28,382 bases of DNA from CAZYYO01 sp964650965 (GCA_964650965.1 CAZYYO010000033.1:1-28382); one strand, 5' to 3'; shown: positions 15,071 through 23,518, counted from the stretch's first letter. Made by a program: numbers and translations. Notes: generated by a model from the sequence alone, not told the origin.

Positions 15071-16897
15071 CCAGTTGGAGATAAAGTCCATGTAATCTCT
15101 AAGCATATTACTTCGTTTATTATCGTAGATGCATTCTCGGGCAAGAACTACATCATCTGTGATAATATTATCAACATTTAACTGAATCATACTTCGAATG
15201 GTAGATTGTGTATTTACAGTCCAGGCATAGATTTGTTTGCCCTGGTTGTGAACCCGGTCTACCATTTCCTTTGTAATGCTGGTGGCTTCAACGCTATAGG
15301 CGTCGGCATATTTTAATTGGGTAATATCTCCATAAGCAAAGGACATTACATATGCAGTTGTAATTGCGGTATCAATGCTCTTTACACGTTCTAGAACCTG
15401 ATATTGCTGGGAGGTAATCACACAGCGGTTTTCAAAATGGTGTTTCTTAATCAGAGCTACAACCTTTTCTTCAAAATCCGCTTCGTGTCCGGTGGGTTTT
15501 AACTCAATGTTTAACTGTATATTATTAACCTGGGCATATTTGATAACGTCCTCCAGACGAGGAATGGGTTCTCCAGCATAATCGTTGGAAAACCAAACAC
15601 CGGCATCTAAATAGGTAAGCTCATCATAAGTGGTATCCCAGATATTTTTATCTACGTTACAGATGCGCTTCAGGTTGGAGTCATGCATAACAATAATTTC
15701 CCCATCTTTGGTCTCCTGCACATCTAACTCAATCCAGTCTGCATGTTGGAGCCTGGCACCAACAAAGGCACTCATGGTGTTTTCCGGATAGGAAACAGAG
15801 GCTCCTCTATGAGCGGTGACCTCGGTGGTTTTTAAATATTCAATATCTGGATTGGCGTCTGATATTTGAAGCTGGAAGATACAAAGGGCACCGATGATAA
15901 TTCCAGCAGTGAGAACCATTCGCTTTATAGGCGTATTTAGAAGGAGTCGTCGCTTTGGTTTGATACGCTGGGAGGAGTTGGAAAGGGAGCAGTGTATGAC
16001 CTTCTCTTGACATTGCTTTTTATGGTAATAAAACAACATACTGATGCAGGCGTAGCTGATTGGTGTTGTCAGGGCAACAAAGCATGCAATCTGAAGAATC
16101 AGTGCAAACCATATAATAGAACTGGTAACGGAGTGAATGATAGAATATGCCGCAAATACTTTGGAAAGCAGCATAATCAGTAAAATCAAAAGCATGCCTA
16201 AAGCAAGAAAAATAATAAAATAAAGAAACTGAAGCAGTACTAAAAAGAGAAAATCCATCCATTTTCTGCCAGGATTTAGCTGGATACTTTTTCGGCGGGC
16301 TTCTCGAAAGGAACAGTTCTCCAGGGTGAAATAATGAAAAGCATAGAGCCAGCGAATGATATAGAATGCTACAATTAACGTAACAAGAATCATGAAAGCA
16401 ATCAAATACCAGTGGCTGTCAATAAATTTCATGATAAATTCCGGAATATGCATGGTGCTAAGGTAGCTAGAGGCAACGCCAATGTTAAAAAAGGGCACCA
16501 GAAAGAAAATCACCAGAATCAGTCCTGCATTTTCAGGAACAAATAGGCGACGCATATTGGGAATGGCTAAGGAAAGGCATTCCTTTAAGGTGATGGTTTT
16601 CTCCTGACAGGAGGCATCCAGGATATAGATAATTGCTGTAATATCTAAAACAGAATATAGTGTGGCTAACAGGATGATGAAGAAAATCATACAAATAGAT
16701 ATGGGATGCAGCAGAAATCTCTTCAGGTTTTCAAAACTCAGGTAGTGAAAACCTCTTAGTTTTAAAGATAACTGAATAAATCCGGTAATCAAAGGAGTAA
16801 ACACAAAAAGAGCCAGTGCTTTATACAAGAGCTCAAATAGAATCAGTGTTTTGATGTTTTTGGTAATCATATGTATCAGTTGACGAACCGTTTTCAT
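15044..16897 (-). CDS. Membrane glycerophosphodiester phosphodiesterase
   Basis: The 617-aa protein has an N-terminal membrane region with about seven or eight hydrophobic segments (15-345), matching the membrane domain often fused to GDPD enzymes. A catalytic GDPD domain (about 358-600) follows. Catalytic motifs are TAHRGASVSYPENT (H363, R364), WIELDVQ (E390, D392), VMHDSNL (H405) and LNIELKP. The enzyme hydrolyses glycerophosphodiesters to glycerol-3-phosphate and an alcohol, probably facing the outside; the membrane part suggests lipid or lipoteichoic-acid-linked substrates. AGAAGAGG lies about eight bases before the ATG at 16897. A promoter is seen at 16927-16955. The 3' end overlaps the EIIC-EAL gene by 27 bases. 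Confidence 0.9.
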   Translation of the reverse strand: MKTVRQLIHMITKNIKTLILFELLYKALALFVFTPLITGFIQLSLKLRGFHYLSFENLKRFLLHPISICMIFFIILLATLYSVLDITAIIYILDASCQEKTITLKECLSLAIPNMRRLFVPENAGLILVIFFLVPFFNIGVASSYLSTMHIPEFIMKFIDSHWYLIAFMILVTLIVAFYIIRWLYAFHYFTLENCSFREARRKSIQLNPGRKWMDFLFLVLLQFLYFIIFLALGMLLILLIMLLSKVFAAYSIIHSVTSSIIWFALILQIACFVALTTPISYACISMLFYYHKKQCQEKVIHCSLSNSSQRIKPKRRLLLNTPIKRMVLTAGIIIGALCIFQLQISDANPDIEYLKTTEVTAHRGASVSYPENTMSAFVGARLQHADWIELDVQETKDGEIIVMHDSNLKRICNVDKNIWDTTYDELTYLDAGVWFSNDYAGEPIPRLEDVIKYAQVNNIQLNIELKPTGHEADFEEKVVALIKKHHFENRCVITSQQYQVLERVKSIDTAITTAYVMSFAYGDITQLKYADAYSVEATSITKEMVDRVHNQGKQIYAWTVNTQSTIRSMIQLNVDNIITDDVVLARECIYDNKRSNMLRDYMDFISNWLPTTAVHK

Positions 16898-16926
16898 GTG
16901 TATGCCTCTTCTCGTAATCTATTTTT

Positions 16927-16955
16927 ATTATAGGAGTTTTCCGGGAGGGCTACAA
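16927..16955 (-). promoter_or_regulatory. Promoter of the glycerophosphodiesterase gene
   Basis: On the minus strand TTGTAG (16950-16955) and TATAAT (16927-16932) are 17 bases apart, about 30 bases upstream of the start codon. The -10 is consensus. Confidence 0.65.
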
Positions 16956-17010
16956 GAATTAAATCAAATCAAAGAAAAATAAAAGAAAAGAACGAATCCC
17001 CAGGATAGTG

Positions 17011-17019
17011 TGATAAAAT
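17011..17019 (+). promoter_or_regulatory. Possible extended -10 promoter of the MATE operon
   Basis: TGATAAAAT (17011-17019) fits the TGn plus -10 pattern (TAAAAT), 30 bases before the MATE start, but no recognisable -35 lies at 17 bases. Confidence 0.3.
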
Positions 17020-17048
17020 ATCAGGTAGAAAGAAGGTGAAACAGGGAC

Positions 17049-18401
17049 ATGTCCAGTGATTTTTCCCTAGGGAAGGTATCGAAAAATATCATAGCACAGG
17101 CAGTTCCATTGACCATAGCACAATTGGTTCAGCTCCTGTATAGTGTGGTGGATCGAATTTATATTGGACATCTTCCCAATGTGGGAAGTCTGGCGTTGAC
17201 GGGAATTGGTTTGACCTTCCCTATAGCTACCTTTATTGCAGCATTTACCAATCTTTTTGGAATGGGTGGTGCTCCTCTTTTTGCTATTGCCAGAGGAGCA
17301 GGAGACCAGAAGAAAGCAGCCCAGTTGATGGCTAACACCTTTACCCTGCTTCTAGGTGCATCTTTTGCTATTTTCGCCCTGTGCTATTTTTTCAGGAAGC
17401 CAGTGCTCTATCTATTTGGTGCCAGTGATGCCTCGTATGGTTATGCAGATGAATATTTGCGGATTTATCTTTTTGGAACTACCTTTTCTATGGTGGCAAC
17501 CGGCATGAATGGTTTTATTAATGCCCAGGGATTTCCTCGGCAGGGAATGCTTACCACATTAATTGGGGCAGGATTAAATCTGGTTTTAGACCCGATATTT
17601 ATCTTTGGCTTTCATCTGGGAGTATCAGGTGCTGCCATTGCAACCATTATTAGCCAGGGAATATCCGCAGTGTGGGTATTGTCTTTTCTGCTGGGCAAAA
17701 AGGCACTTCTTAAGATGCCAAGAAGCTATATGAAGCTGCAGCTTCCTTTGGTGAAACGCATTCTGTCGGTGGGACTTGCCGGTTTCATTATGCAGGCAAC
17801 CAACTGTGTGGTACAGATTGTGTGCAATGCTTCATTAAAGAACTTTGGTGGAGATTTATATGTAGGCATTATGACCATTATTAATTCTGTGCGGGAGATT
17901 TTATCCCTTCCCATTAATGGAATTACCAGTGGTTCCCAGCCGGTTTTAGGATTTAATTATGGTGCCAGGAAATATGACAGGGTAAAGGAAGGAATCCGAT
18001 TTACAGCGATTCTTGGAATTGGCTATACTACGGTGATGTGGTTGATTATCTTTGTAGCCCCTCATTTGTTTTTGTCCCTGTTTACCAGCGACCAGAATAT
18101 GATAGCTACAGGGATGCTGGCAATGAAGATATACTTCTTTGGATTCTTTTTTATGGCATTTCAATTTGCAGGACAATCTACCTTTACAGCATTAGGAAAG
18201 TCCAGGCAGGCGGTGTTCTTTTCTTTGTTTCGAAAGATTATCATTGTAGTGCCATTGACTTTGATACTACCTCACATGGCAGGCTTAGGGGTATTGGGCG
18301 TCTTTTTGGCGGAACCAATCTCCAATGCCATCGGAGGACTGGCGTCCTTCTTTACCATGTGGTTTACGGTCTATCGCAGATTGGGAAAAGATGTGATATA
18401 A
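17049..18401 (+). CDS. MATE-family multidrug/cation antiporter (MepA-like)
   Basis: The 450-aa protein has 12 hydrophobic segments in two similar halves. PLTIAQLVQLLYSVVDRIYIGH (20-41), containing the family PxxxxxxxxxxYxxVDxxxIG pattern, and GMGGAPLFAIARGAGD in the first half are typical of MATE, with NAQGFPRQGM and ALGKSRQAV at the matching loops. MATE proteins export organic cations and drugs in exchange for sodium or protons. It begins at ATG 17049 with GAAGGTG upstream. The regulator gene starts only 31 bases after its stop, so it is probably the first gene of a MATE, response regulator, kinase and TSUP operon. The physiological substrate is unknown. Confidence 0.9.
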   Translation: MSSDFSLGKVSKNIIAQAVPLTIAQLVQLLYSVVDRIYIGHLPNVGSLALTGIGLTFPIATFIAAFTNLFGMGGAPLFAIARGAGDQKKAAQLMANTFTLLLGASFAIFALCYFFRKPVLYLFGASDASYGYADEYLRIYLFGTTFSMVATGMNGFINAQGFPRQGMLTTLIGAGLNLVLDPIFIFGFHLGVSGAAIATIISQGISAVWVLSFLLGKKALLKMPRSYMKLQLPLVKRILSVGLAGFIMQATNCVVQIVCNASLKNFGGDLYVGIMTIINSVREILSLPINGITSGSQPVLGFNYGARKYDRVKEGIRFTAILGIGYTTVMWLIIFVAPHLFLSLFTSDQNMIATGMLAMKIYFFGFFFMAFQFAGQSTFTALGKSRQAVFFSLFRKIIIVVPLTLILPHMAGLGVLGVFLAEPISNAIGGLASFFTMWFTVYRRLGKDVI

Positions 18402-18432
18402 TTTGAGCTACGAAGCAAAGGGGGCCCTGGCA

Positions 18433-19104
18433 ATGTACCGAATATTTATTGTAGAAGATGATGAAATAATTGCAAGAACCATGAAGAGTCATTTAGAGAG
18501 CTGGGACTATGAAGTCAGCTGTGTCAATGATTTCTCCCAGGTAGTACAGGAGTTTACAGCCTTTGACCCCCAGCTGGTTCTTATGGATGTAAAGCTTCCC
18601 TATCATAACGGTTACCATTGGTGCAGTGAGATTCGAAAAAGCTCTAAAGTGCCGGTGATTTTCGTTTCCTCTGCATCGGACAATATGAATATTGTTATGG
18701 CGGTAAATATGGGGGGAGATGATTTCATTGCTAAACCCTTTGACCTGGATGTGTTAACAGTGAAGATTCAGGCAATGCTTCGAAGAACCTATGATTTTAC
18801 CGAGCATATCAGTGTGCTAGAGCATGATGGAGCGGTTCTTAATTTGGGAGAAACCACATTAACATATCAGGATCAGAAGATGGAATTAACCAAGAATGAG
18901 TTTCGCATTCTACAGGTATTAATGGAGAATAAGGGAAATGTGGTTTCCAGAGATGATATTATGACCAAGCTGTGGGAGGACGACAGCTATGTTGATGAGA
19001 ATACATTATCGGTGAATGTAAATCGCCTTCGTAAGAAGCTAGAAGAACTGGGACTTCATGATTATATTCTTACTAAGAAAGGAATCGGGTATCGTGTGGG
19101 ATGA
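18433..19104 (+). CDS. BceR-like OmpR-family response regulator
   Basis: The 223-aa protein has an N-terminal receiver domain (1-118) with IVEDDE acidic residues, phosphoacceptor D52 in LMDVKLPYHNG, the switch region PVIFVSSAS and conserved K101 in IAKPF. A C-terminal winged helix (about 128-223) ends in LTKKGIGYRVG. NIVMAVNMGGDDFIAKPF is strongly like BceR/VraR-type regulators of peptide antibiotic resistance. ATG 18433 is chosen because AAAGGGGG (18417-18424) lies eight bases upstream; a TTG at 18403 would add ten unconserved residues. The ATGA overlap (19101-19104) couples it to the kinase gene. Expected targets would be transporter genes such as the flanking MATE or TSUP genes, but no binding site was identified. 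Confidence 0.88.
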   Translation: MYRIFIVEDDEIIARTMKSHLESWDYEVSCVNDFSQVVQEFTAFDPQLVLMDVKLPYHNGYHWCSEIRKSSKVPVIFVSSASDNMNIVMAVNMGGDDFIAKPFDLDVLTVKIQAMLRRTYDFTEHISVLEHDGAVLNLGETTLTYQDQKMELTKNEFRILQVLMENKGNVVSRDDIMTKLWEDDSYVDENTLSVNVNRLRKKLEELGLHDYILTKKGIGYRVG

Positions 19105-20075
19105 AATATTGGAAATCCTATCTTAAGAAAACCAGCCGCTGGATTGTGCTTTTTGCAGGACTGCTTCTGCTGATGCTGATTGTATTGTATGTTAACGGAG
19201 TTCAGCAGTCAGAGGTACTATATGCAGCAGGTCTTGCAGTGTTTATTATCCTGTCTTTTTTTCTCTTTGACTTTTATCAATATACCAGAAAAAGTAAAGA
19301 CTTACAGCAGCTGTGCAGCCAACAGCACTTGGCACTTTCGCAGCTTCCTATGGCTATGGATAGTGTGGAGGAGCAGTATCAGCAATTACTTCAGCTATTA
19401 GAGCATGTGGATCGCATGCAGTTAAATGAGGCAAATAATCGTAACAAGGATATGACAGAATATTATTCCATGTGGGTGCATCAGATTAAAACCCCTATTG
19501 CAGCCATGCGTTTGCTTCTTCAGACAGGAGGAGAGAAGGCAGAGGTGGAGCAGGAGCTTTTTCAAATCGAACAGTATGTGGAAATGGTGCTTCAGTACCT
19601 GAGGCTGGAATCCTCATCCACGGATTATGTGTTTGAACGCCAGGCACTGGACCATATTATCCGGGAGACTATTCGCAAATATGCTAAGCAGATGATTCGA
19701 AAAAAGCTGACTATGGATTATCAGGGTGTAGATGTGCAGGTGGTAACAGATGAGAAATGGATGAGCTTTGTTTTAGGACAGATTCTGTCCAATGCATTAA
19801 AATACACCAGGACAGGTGGCATTCATATTTATATGGAGTCATCCTCCCGTCAGGCATTGGTGATTGAGGATGATGGTATAGGAATTGCACCAGAGGACTT
19901 GCCTCGGATTTGTGAACGGGGGTATACTGGCTATAATGGCCGGAAAGACAAAAGTGCTTCTGGTATAGGATTATATTTATGTAAACGAATCTTAGACAAG
20001 CTGCAGTATTCCCTGGAGATTTCCTCCCAGGTAGGGGTAGGAACCAAAGTAACGATTGTATTTAAGGAGAAGTAA
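19101..20075 (+). CDS. BceS-like intramembrane-sensing histidine kinase
   Basis: The 324-aa protein has two membrane helices (about 13-31 and 38-57) with an extracellular loop of only about six residues, typical of intramembrane-sensing kinases. A dimerisation and phosphorylation region follows, with WVHQIKTPIAAM (phosphorylated H127). The ATPase domain shows LSNALKYT (N box), IEDDGIGI (G1) and SGIGLYL (G2). The length and the short sensor match BceS. In characterised systems BceS takes its signal from the BceAB transporter, which is absent from this window. Translation is coupled to the regulator by the ATGA overlap, and the TSUP gene begins on the base after its stop. Confidence 0.88.
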   Translation: MKYWKSYLKKTSRWIVLFAGLLLLMLIVLYVNGVQQSEVLYAAGLAVFIILSFFLFDFYQYTRKSKDLQQLCSQQHLALSQLPMAMDSVEEQYQQLLQLLEHVDRMQLNEANNRNKDMTEYYSMWVHQIKTPIAAMRLLLQTGGEKAEVEQELFQIEQYVEMVLQYLRLESSSTDYVFERQALDHIIRETIRKYAKQMIRKKLTMDYQGVDVQVVTDEKWMSFVLGQILSNALKYTRTGGIHIYMESSSRQALVIEDDGIGIAPEDLPRICERGYTGYNGRKDKSASGIGLYLCKRILDKLQYSLEISSQVGVGTKVTIVFKEK

Positions 20076-20861
20076 ATGCTTTATCTTATGTTTTTCATCA
20101 TATGTTTTCTGGCATCCATTGTAGGTGCTATTTGTGGCATTGGTGGCGGTGTTATTATTAAGCCTCTGCTGGATTCTTTTGGTGTGATGAGTGTGGCTTC
20201 CATTAGCTTTCTATCAGGGTGTACCGTGCTTTCCATGACAACCTATTCTGTGGTGCGAAGCAAGGTGGAGGGGAAGAGTCAGGTAGATTCCAAAATAGGA
20301 TTGCCCCTGGCTATAGGAGGAGCTGCTGGTGGATTAATAGGAAAGTGGCTGTTTTCAGCAGTGAAGGATATGAGCACAGACCCGGATCGTGTAGGTGCCA
20401 TTCAAGCCATTTGTCTGTTGCTTGTTACCCTGGGAACGTTAATTTATACCATATACAAAGATAGAATTCACACATATCACATTACCAATATTTTCATCTG
20501 TCTTGTCATTGGCATTGTGCTGGGAATCCTGTCATCCTTTCTGGGAATTGGAGGAGGCCCCATAAATTTAGTGGTTTTATTCTTTTTCTTTTCCATGGAT
20601 ACCAAGACAGCTGCAGAGAATTCTCTGTACATTATTTTCTTCTCCCAGATCACAAGCCTGCTGTCTACCTTAGTGACCAGAACGGTTCCGGAATTTGCTA
20701 TAGGAATTCTTGTACTGATGGTGTTTGGTGGTATCTTAGGTGGTATGGCAGGTCGCACACTGAATAAGAAAATACAGGAGACTACCGTAGATAAGCTATT
20801 TATAGGTCTTATGGTTGTTATGATTTTAATCAATATATATAATATATGGAAATTCATATAA
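20076..20861 (+). CDS. TauE/SafE (TSUP) family permease
   Basis: The 261-aa protein has about eight hydrophobic segments and two family repeats, marked by AICGIGGGVIIKPLLD (18-33) in the first half and SSFLGIGGGPINLVVL in the second. TSUP proteins move sulfite, sulfonates, sulfoacetate or similar anions; the substrate here is unknown. Its ATG directly follows the kinase stop (TAA-ATG), with AAGGAG in the end of the kinase gene, so it is clearly in the same transcript. Its place where a BceAB-type transporter would be expected is unusual. Confidence 0.85.
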   Translation: MLYLMFFIICFLASIVGAICGIGGGVIIKPLLDSFGVMSVASISFLSGCTVLSMTTYSVVRSKVEGKSQVDSKIGLPLAIGGAAGGLIGKWLFSAVKDMSTDPDRVGAIQAICLLLVTLGTLIYTIYKDRIHTYHITNIFICLVIGIVLGILSSFLGIGGGPINLVVLFFFFSMDTKTAAENSLYIIFFSQITSLLSTLVTRTVPEFAIGILVLMVFGGILGGMAGRTLNKKIQETTVDKLFIGLMVVMILINIYNIWKFI

Positions 20862-20889
20862 AAAATGCATAAAGCAAAGGAGTCAGATT

Positions 20890-21102
20890 ATGGATGCAAA
20901 TCAAAAGGTAAGAGAACTAAGAGAATCTACAGGAATGAACCGCAGACAATTCTCAGAGCATATGGGAATTCCGGTTCGTACGCTAGAGGATTGGGAGTAT
21001 GGCAAACGAACCCCACCAGAGTACGTTCCAAGAATGATGGAATATCAGCTGAAGTATGAAGCATTGACCAAGACATTAGAGGAACAGAAGGAGAATTCAT
21101 AG
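20890..21102 (+). CDS. Small HTH (XRE-like) DNA-binding protein
   Basis: The 70-aa protein consists of an XRE-type helix-turn-helix (about 3-50) with KVRELRESTGMNRRQFSEHM and IPVRTLEDWEYGKRTPPEYV, followed by a short charged tail. The start ATG 20890 has AAAGGAG about 8 bases upstream. It follows the TSUP gene by 28 bases and may belong to that operon. It ends seven bases before the end of the convergent PdxR gene. No toxin partner is seen, so an antitoxin role is not supported. A small transcription regulator is the simplest reading; its targets are unknown. Confidence 0.78.
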   Translation: MDANQKVRELRESTGMNRRQFSEHMGIPVRTLEDWEYGKRTPPEYVPRMMEYQLKYEALTKTLEEQKENS

Positions 21103-21109
21103 CCAGAAG

Positions 21110-22231
21110 CTACAGGCATTCATAGAGCTTTTCAATGGCCTGAGGAATCACCTTAGGGTCAATGCTGGAATAATTCATAATAAAGATATGCTCTGGAATC
21201 ACTGCATTGCTTTCGGCAGTATCATGATAGTATGTTGACAAACTGGATATACGAATGCCTTTTTCTCTGGCACGCCTACAGAAGGCCTCGTCGGAATCAG
21301 CAGTGCGTATGGTAATAAGAAAATGAAGTCCCCCGTATTCCTCCCCTATGGTGACATAGGAGGAAAGGGGACTTTTTTTAATGCTGTCAATTAAAGTGTC
21401 CCGTGTCTGATGATACAGATTACGCATACGATTAATGTGCTTCTCGAAGTAGCCATCATCAATAAAGCGGCTTAAGGTATACTGCTCGAAATTGGATACG
21501 GTGCAGGAATAGAAGGACAGGTTATCATAAAACTGCTGTACCAGGTGGGGCGGCAGTACCATATAGCTGATACGCACAGTGGAGGCCAGCGATTTGGTAA
21601 AGGTATTCATATAAATGACTTTCTCGCATACATCGATACTTTGCATGGTAGGAATTGGTCTTCCGGCCAGACGAAATTCGCTGTCATATTCATCTTCAAT
21701 AATATATCGCGTGTCCTTGCCGGAAGCCCAGGCCAGCAATTCATAACGTCTGCTAATGGGCATAACAATCCCGGTAGGGAAATGATGGGCAGGGCTCAGG
21801 TGGATAATATCCACATGATGTTCTTCTAATGCAGAAACAGGGAGACCCATAGTATCCATGGGAATGGATACACAGCGAACCTGATTGTGGGAATATACCT
21901 GATGGATTTTTTGATAACCGGGATTTTCTGCGGCATAGATTTTGTCATGACCCAATAGCTGAATCAGCAGGCTATAAAGATATTCCGTTCCGGCACCAAT
22001 GATAATCTGATTGGGCTCCACCTGCATATTGCGAAAATCCTGTAGATGGTGGGCAATCGCTTTTCGAAGCTCTAACAATCCACCACAGGGAGGAGTTGTC
22101 ATCAGCTCCTGCTGTTTGTCGTTTAATACCTCCCGTACCAGTTTGGACCATATGGAAAAGGGGAAATTCTCCTGCCGCGTCTGATTGCCGGTGAAATCTG
22201 CCAGGTAACGAATGGATGGAGCTTTGGTCAT
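21110..22231 (-). CDS. pdxR: PdxR-type regulator, aminotransferase-fold part (split gene)
   Basis: The 373-aa ORF is a complete fold-type I aminotransferase-like effector domain of the MocR/PdxR family: LSPAHHFPTGIVMP (145-158), IIEDEYDSEFR (177-187) and the PLP-binding lysine K213 in NTFTKSLAS. In PdxR, PLP binding here controls DNA binding. Normally the HTH is fused at the N-terminus; here it is in a separate ORF that overlaps by ATGA (22228-22231) in a different frame. The ATG at 22231 has no ribosome site, since the preceding bases are pyrimidine-rich. Expression may need coupling or a -1 shift from the HTH ORF. Summed lengths (94 plus 373) equal a normal PdxR. The divergent pdxS-pdxT genes support the name. 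Confidence 0.78.
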   Translation of the reverse strand: MTKAPSIRYLADFTGNQTRQENFPFSIWSKLVREVLNDKQQELMTTPPCGGLLELRKAIAHHLQDFRNMQVEPNQIIIGAGTEYLYSLLIQLLGHDKIYAAENPGYQKIHQVYSHNQVRCVSIPMDTMGLPVSALEEHHVDIIHLSPAHHFPTGIVMPISRRYELLAWASGKDTRYIIEDEYDSEFRLAGRPIPTMQSIDVCEKVIYMNTFTKSLASTVRISYMVLPPHLVQQFYDNLSFYSCTVSNFEQYTLSRFIDDGYFEKHINRMRNLYHQTRDTLIDSIKKSPLSSYVTIGEEYGGLHFLITIRTADSDEAFCRRAREKGIRISSLSTYYHDTAESNAVIPEHIFIMNYSSIDPKVIPQAIEKLYECL

Positions 22232-22512
22232 AGAGGAAAATCTTTTGGGGTAACCTTAACTTTTACAGGAGTAATCTTTGCCACATAAAAGCCTCTCTTA
22301 GGCAGAGAGTAGATATAGCCTTCTGCAGCTAGCTGCGCATAAGCATTTTCTACGGTGATGACACTAATTCCAAGATTTTTGGCAAAGGAGCGCTTGGAAG
22401 GAAGCTTACTGTCAGGAGGTAATGTCCCATCTAGAATATCCTGCTTCATACATTGATATAAGTGCATATAGAGACTTTCTGACCCTGTTTTTGTAAGTTG
22501 ATAGGTTAACAT
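22228..22512 (-). CDS. pdxR: PdxR-type regulator, GntR winged-helix part (split gene)
   Basis: The 94-aa ORF is the GntR winged helix of a MocR/PdxR regulator (about residues 5-78): LYMHLYQCMKQDILDGTLP, LPSKRSFAKNLGISVITVENAY and the wing IYSLPKRGFYVAK. A linker and then TGA follow. AGAAAGGG lies upstream of the ATG at 22512. A single -1 shift at C CCA AAA (minus strand of 22243-22249) would join it in frame to the aminotransferase part through TPKRFSSM. It is unclear whether this is a real split, a programmed shift, a mutation or an assembly error. Without the second part it would lack the PLP-sensing domain. It is divergent from pdxS, the expected target. Confidence 0.78.
   Translation of the reverse strand: MLTYQLTKTGSESLYMHLYQCMKQDILDGTLPPDSKLPSKRSFAKNLGISVITVENAYAQLAAEGYIYSLPKRGFYVAKITPVKVKVTPKDFPL
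22243..22249 (-). other. Canonical -1 slippery heptamer at the PdxR split
   Basis: On the minus strand the in-frame codons ACC-CCA-AAA contain CCCAAAA (X XXY YYZ) 11 bases before the ATG of the second ORF. A -1 slip gives an uninterrupted PdxR. No obvious stimulatory hairpin was identified downstream by eye. Confidence 0.45.
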
Positions 22513-22523
22513 AATGTTGCCCT

Positions 22524-22580
22524 TTCTGAAAACTGACCTTGTTATTTATAATTAAATTGAATATTTGCATATGTTCAGAA
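22524..22580. promoter_or_regulatory. Paired TTCTGAA/TTCAGAA boxes between pdxR and pdxS
   Basis: TTCTGAA (22524-22530) and TTCAGAA (22574-22580) are inverted 7-mers whose flanks also agree (GTTTTCAGAAAG against ATGTTCAGAATG). The right copy lies just upstream of the pdxS -10, and the left copy lies beside the pdxR start. They are candidate PdxR boxes; assignment is by position only. Confidence 0.35.
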
Positions 22581-22591
22581 TGCGTTATAAT
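22564..22591 (+). promoter_or_regulatory. pdxST promoter
   Basis: A consensus TATAAT (22586-22591) lies 38 bases before pdxS. The best -35 is TTTGCA (22564-22569) at 16-base spacing, which is weak and fits an activator-dependent promoter, as expected under PdxR. Confidence 0.6.
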
Positions 22592-22629
22592 ACACAATAA
22601 AAAGAAAAACAACAAGAAGGAGAAAGAAA

Positions 22630-23517
22630 ATGAGTAAAGGAAACGAAGGTTCAAGAAAAGAATTAAACAGAGAACTGGCACAGATGCTAAAGGGCGGTGT
22701 CATTATGGATGTTACTACCCCGGAGCAGGCGAAAATTGCGGAACAGGCAGGAGCATGTGCCGTAATGGCCTTAGAGAGAATTCCTGCTGACATTCGTGCT
22801 GCAGGAGGAGTATCTCGAATGAGTGATCCCAAGATGATACAGGGAATACAGGCAGCAGTGTCTATTCCGGTTATGGCCAAGTGCCGTATTGGACATTTTG
22901 TAGAGGCACAGCTGTTAGAGGCAATTGAGATTGATTATATTGATGAAAGCGAGGTTCTTTCCCCAGCGGATGATGTATATCATATTGACAAGAATCAATT
23001 TGCCGTTCCCTTTGTATGTGGAGCCAAGGATTTAGGAGAAGCCTTGCGACGAATTGAAGAGGGAGCATCCATGATTCGAACCAAGGGAGAACCGGGAACC
23101 GGGGATGTGGTTCAGGCGGTTCGCCATATGCGTAAAATGAATCGGGAAATCGCTATTTTAAAATCCCTTCGCCCAGAGGAGCTGTATGATGAAGCAAAAC
23201 GGCTGCAGGTTCCCTATCATCTGGTGCAGGAGGTATATGAAAGTGGAAGACTCCCTGTGGTAAATTTTGCTGCAGGAGGAGTGGCCACACCGGCAGATGC
23301 GGCTCTTATGATGCAGCTGGGGGCAGAAGGCGTTTTTGTTGGTTCGGGAATCTTTAAGTCGGGTAATCCTGCCAAACGTGCAGCAGCTATTGTAAAGGCA
23401 GTAACCAATTATCAGGATGCAGCTCTGATTGCTCATTTATCCCAAGACTTGGGAGAAGCCATGGTGGGAATCAATGAGCAGGAGATTGAACTATTGATGG
23501 CAGAGCGAGGTAAGTAA
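22630..23517 (+). CDS. pdxS: Pyridoxal 5'-phosphate synthase lyase subunit PdxS
   Basis: The 295-aa (beta/alpha)8-barrel synthase condenses ribose 5-phosphate, glyceraldehyde 3-phosphate and ammonia to PLP. Signature residues are present: D27 in VIMDVTT, the ribose-binding lysine K84 in VMAKCRIGHF and the second lysine K152 in IRTKGEPGTGD. VATPADAALMMQLGAEGVFVGSG near the C-terminus contains the phosphate site. The length is normal. GAAGGAG lies seven to eight bases before the ATG. It forms a dodecamer that receives ammonia from PdxT, whose gene starts one base after the pdxS stop. Confidence 0.97.
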   Translation: MSKGNEGSRKELNRELAQMLKGGVIMDVTTPEQAKIAEQAGACAVMALERIPADIRAAGGVSRMSDPKMIQGIQAAVSIPVMAKCRIGHFVEAQLLEAIEIDYIDESEVLSPADDVYHIDKNQFAVPFVCGAKDLGEALRRIEEGASMIRTKGEPGTGDVVQAVRHMRKMNREIAILKSLRPEELYDEAKRLQVPYHLVQEVYESGRLPVVNFAAGGVATPADAALMMQLGAEGVFVGSGIFKSGNPAKRAAAIVKAVTNYQDAALIAHLSQDLGEAMVGINEQEIELLMAERGK

Positions 23518-23518
23518 G

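Noticed and set aside
20890..21102. Small HTH protein as antitoxin of a toxin-antitoxin pair
   Set aside because: Neither neighbour is a plausible toxin: one is a TSUP permease and the other the PdxR gene in convergent orientation.
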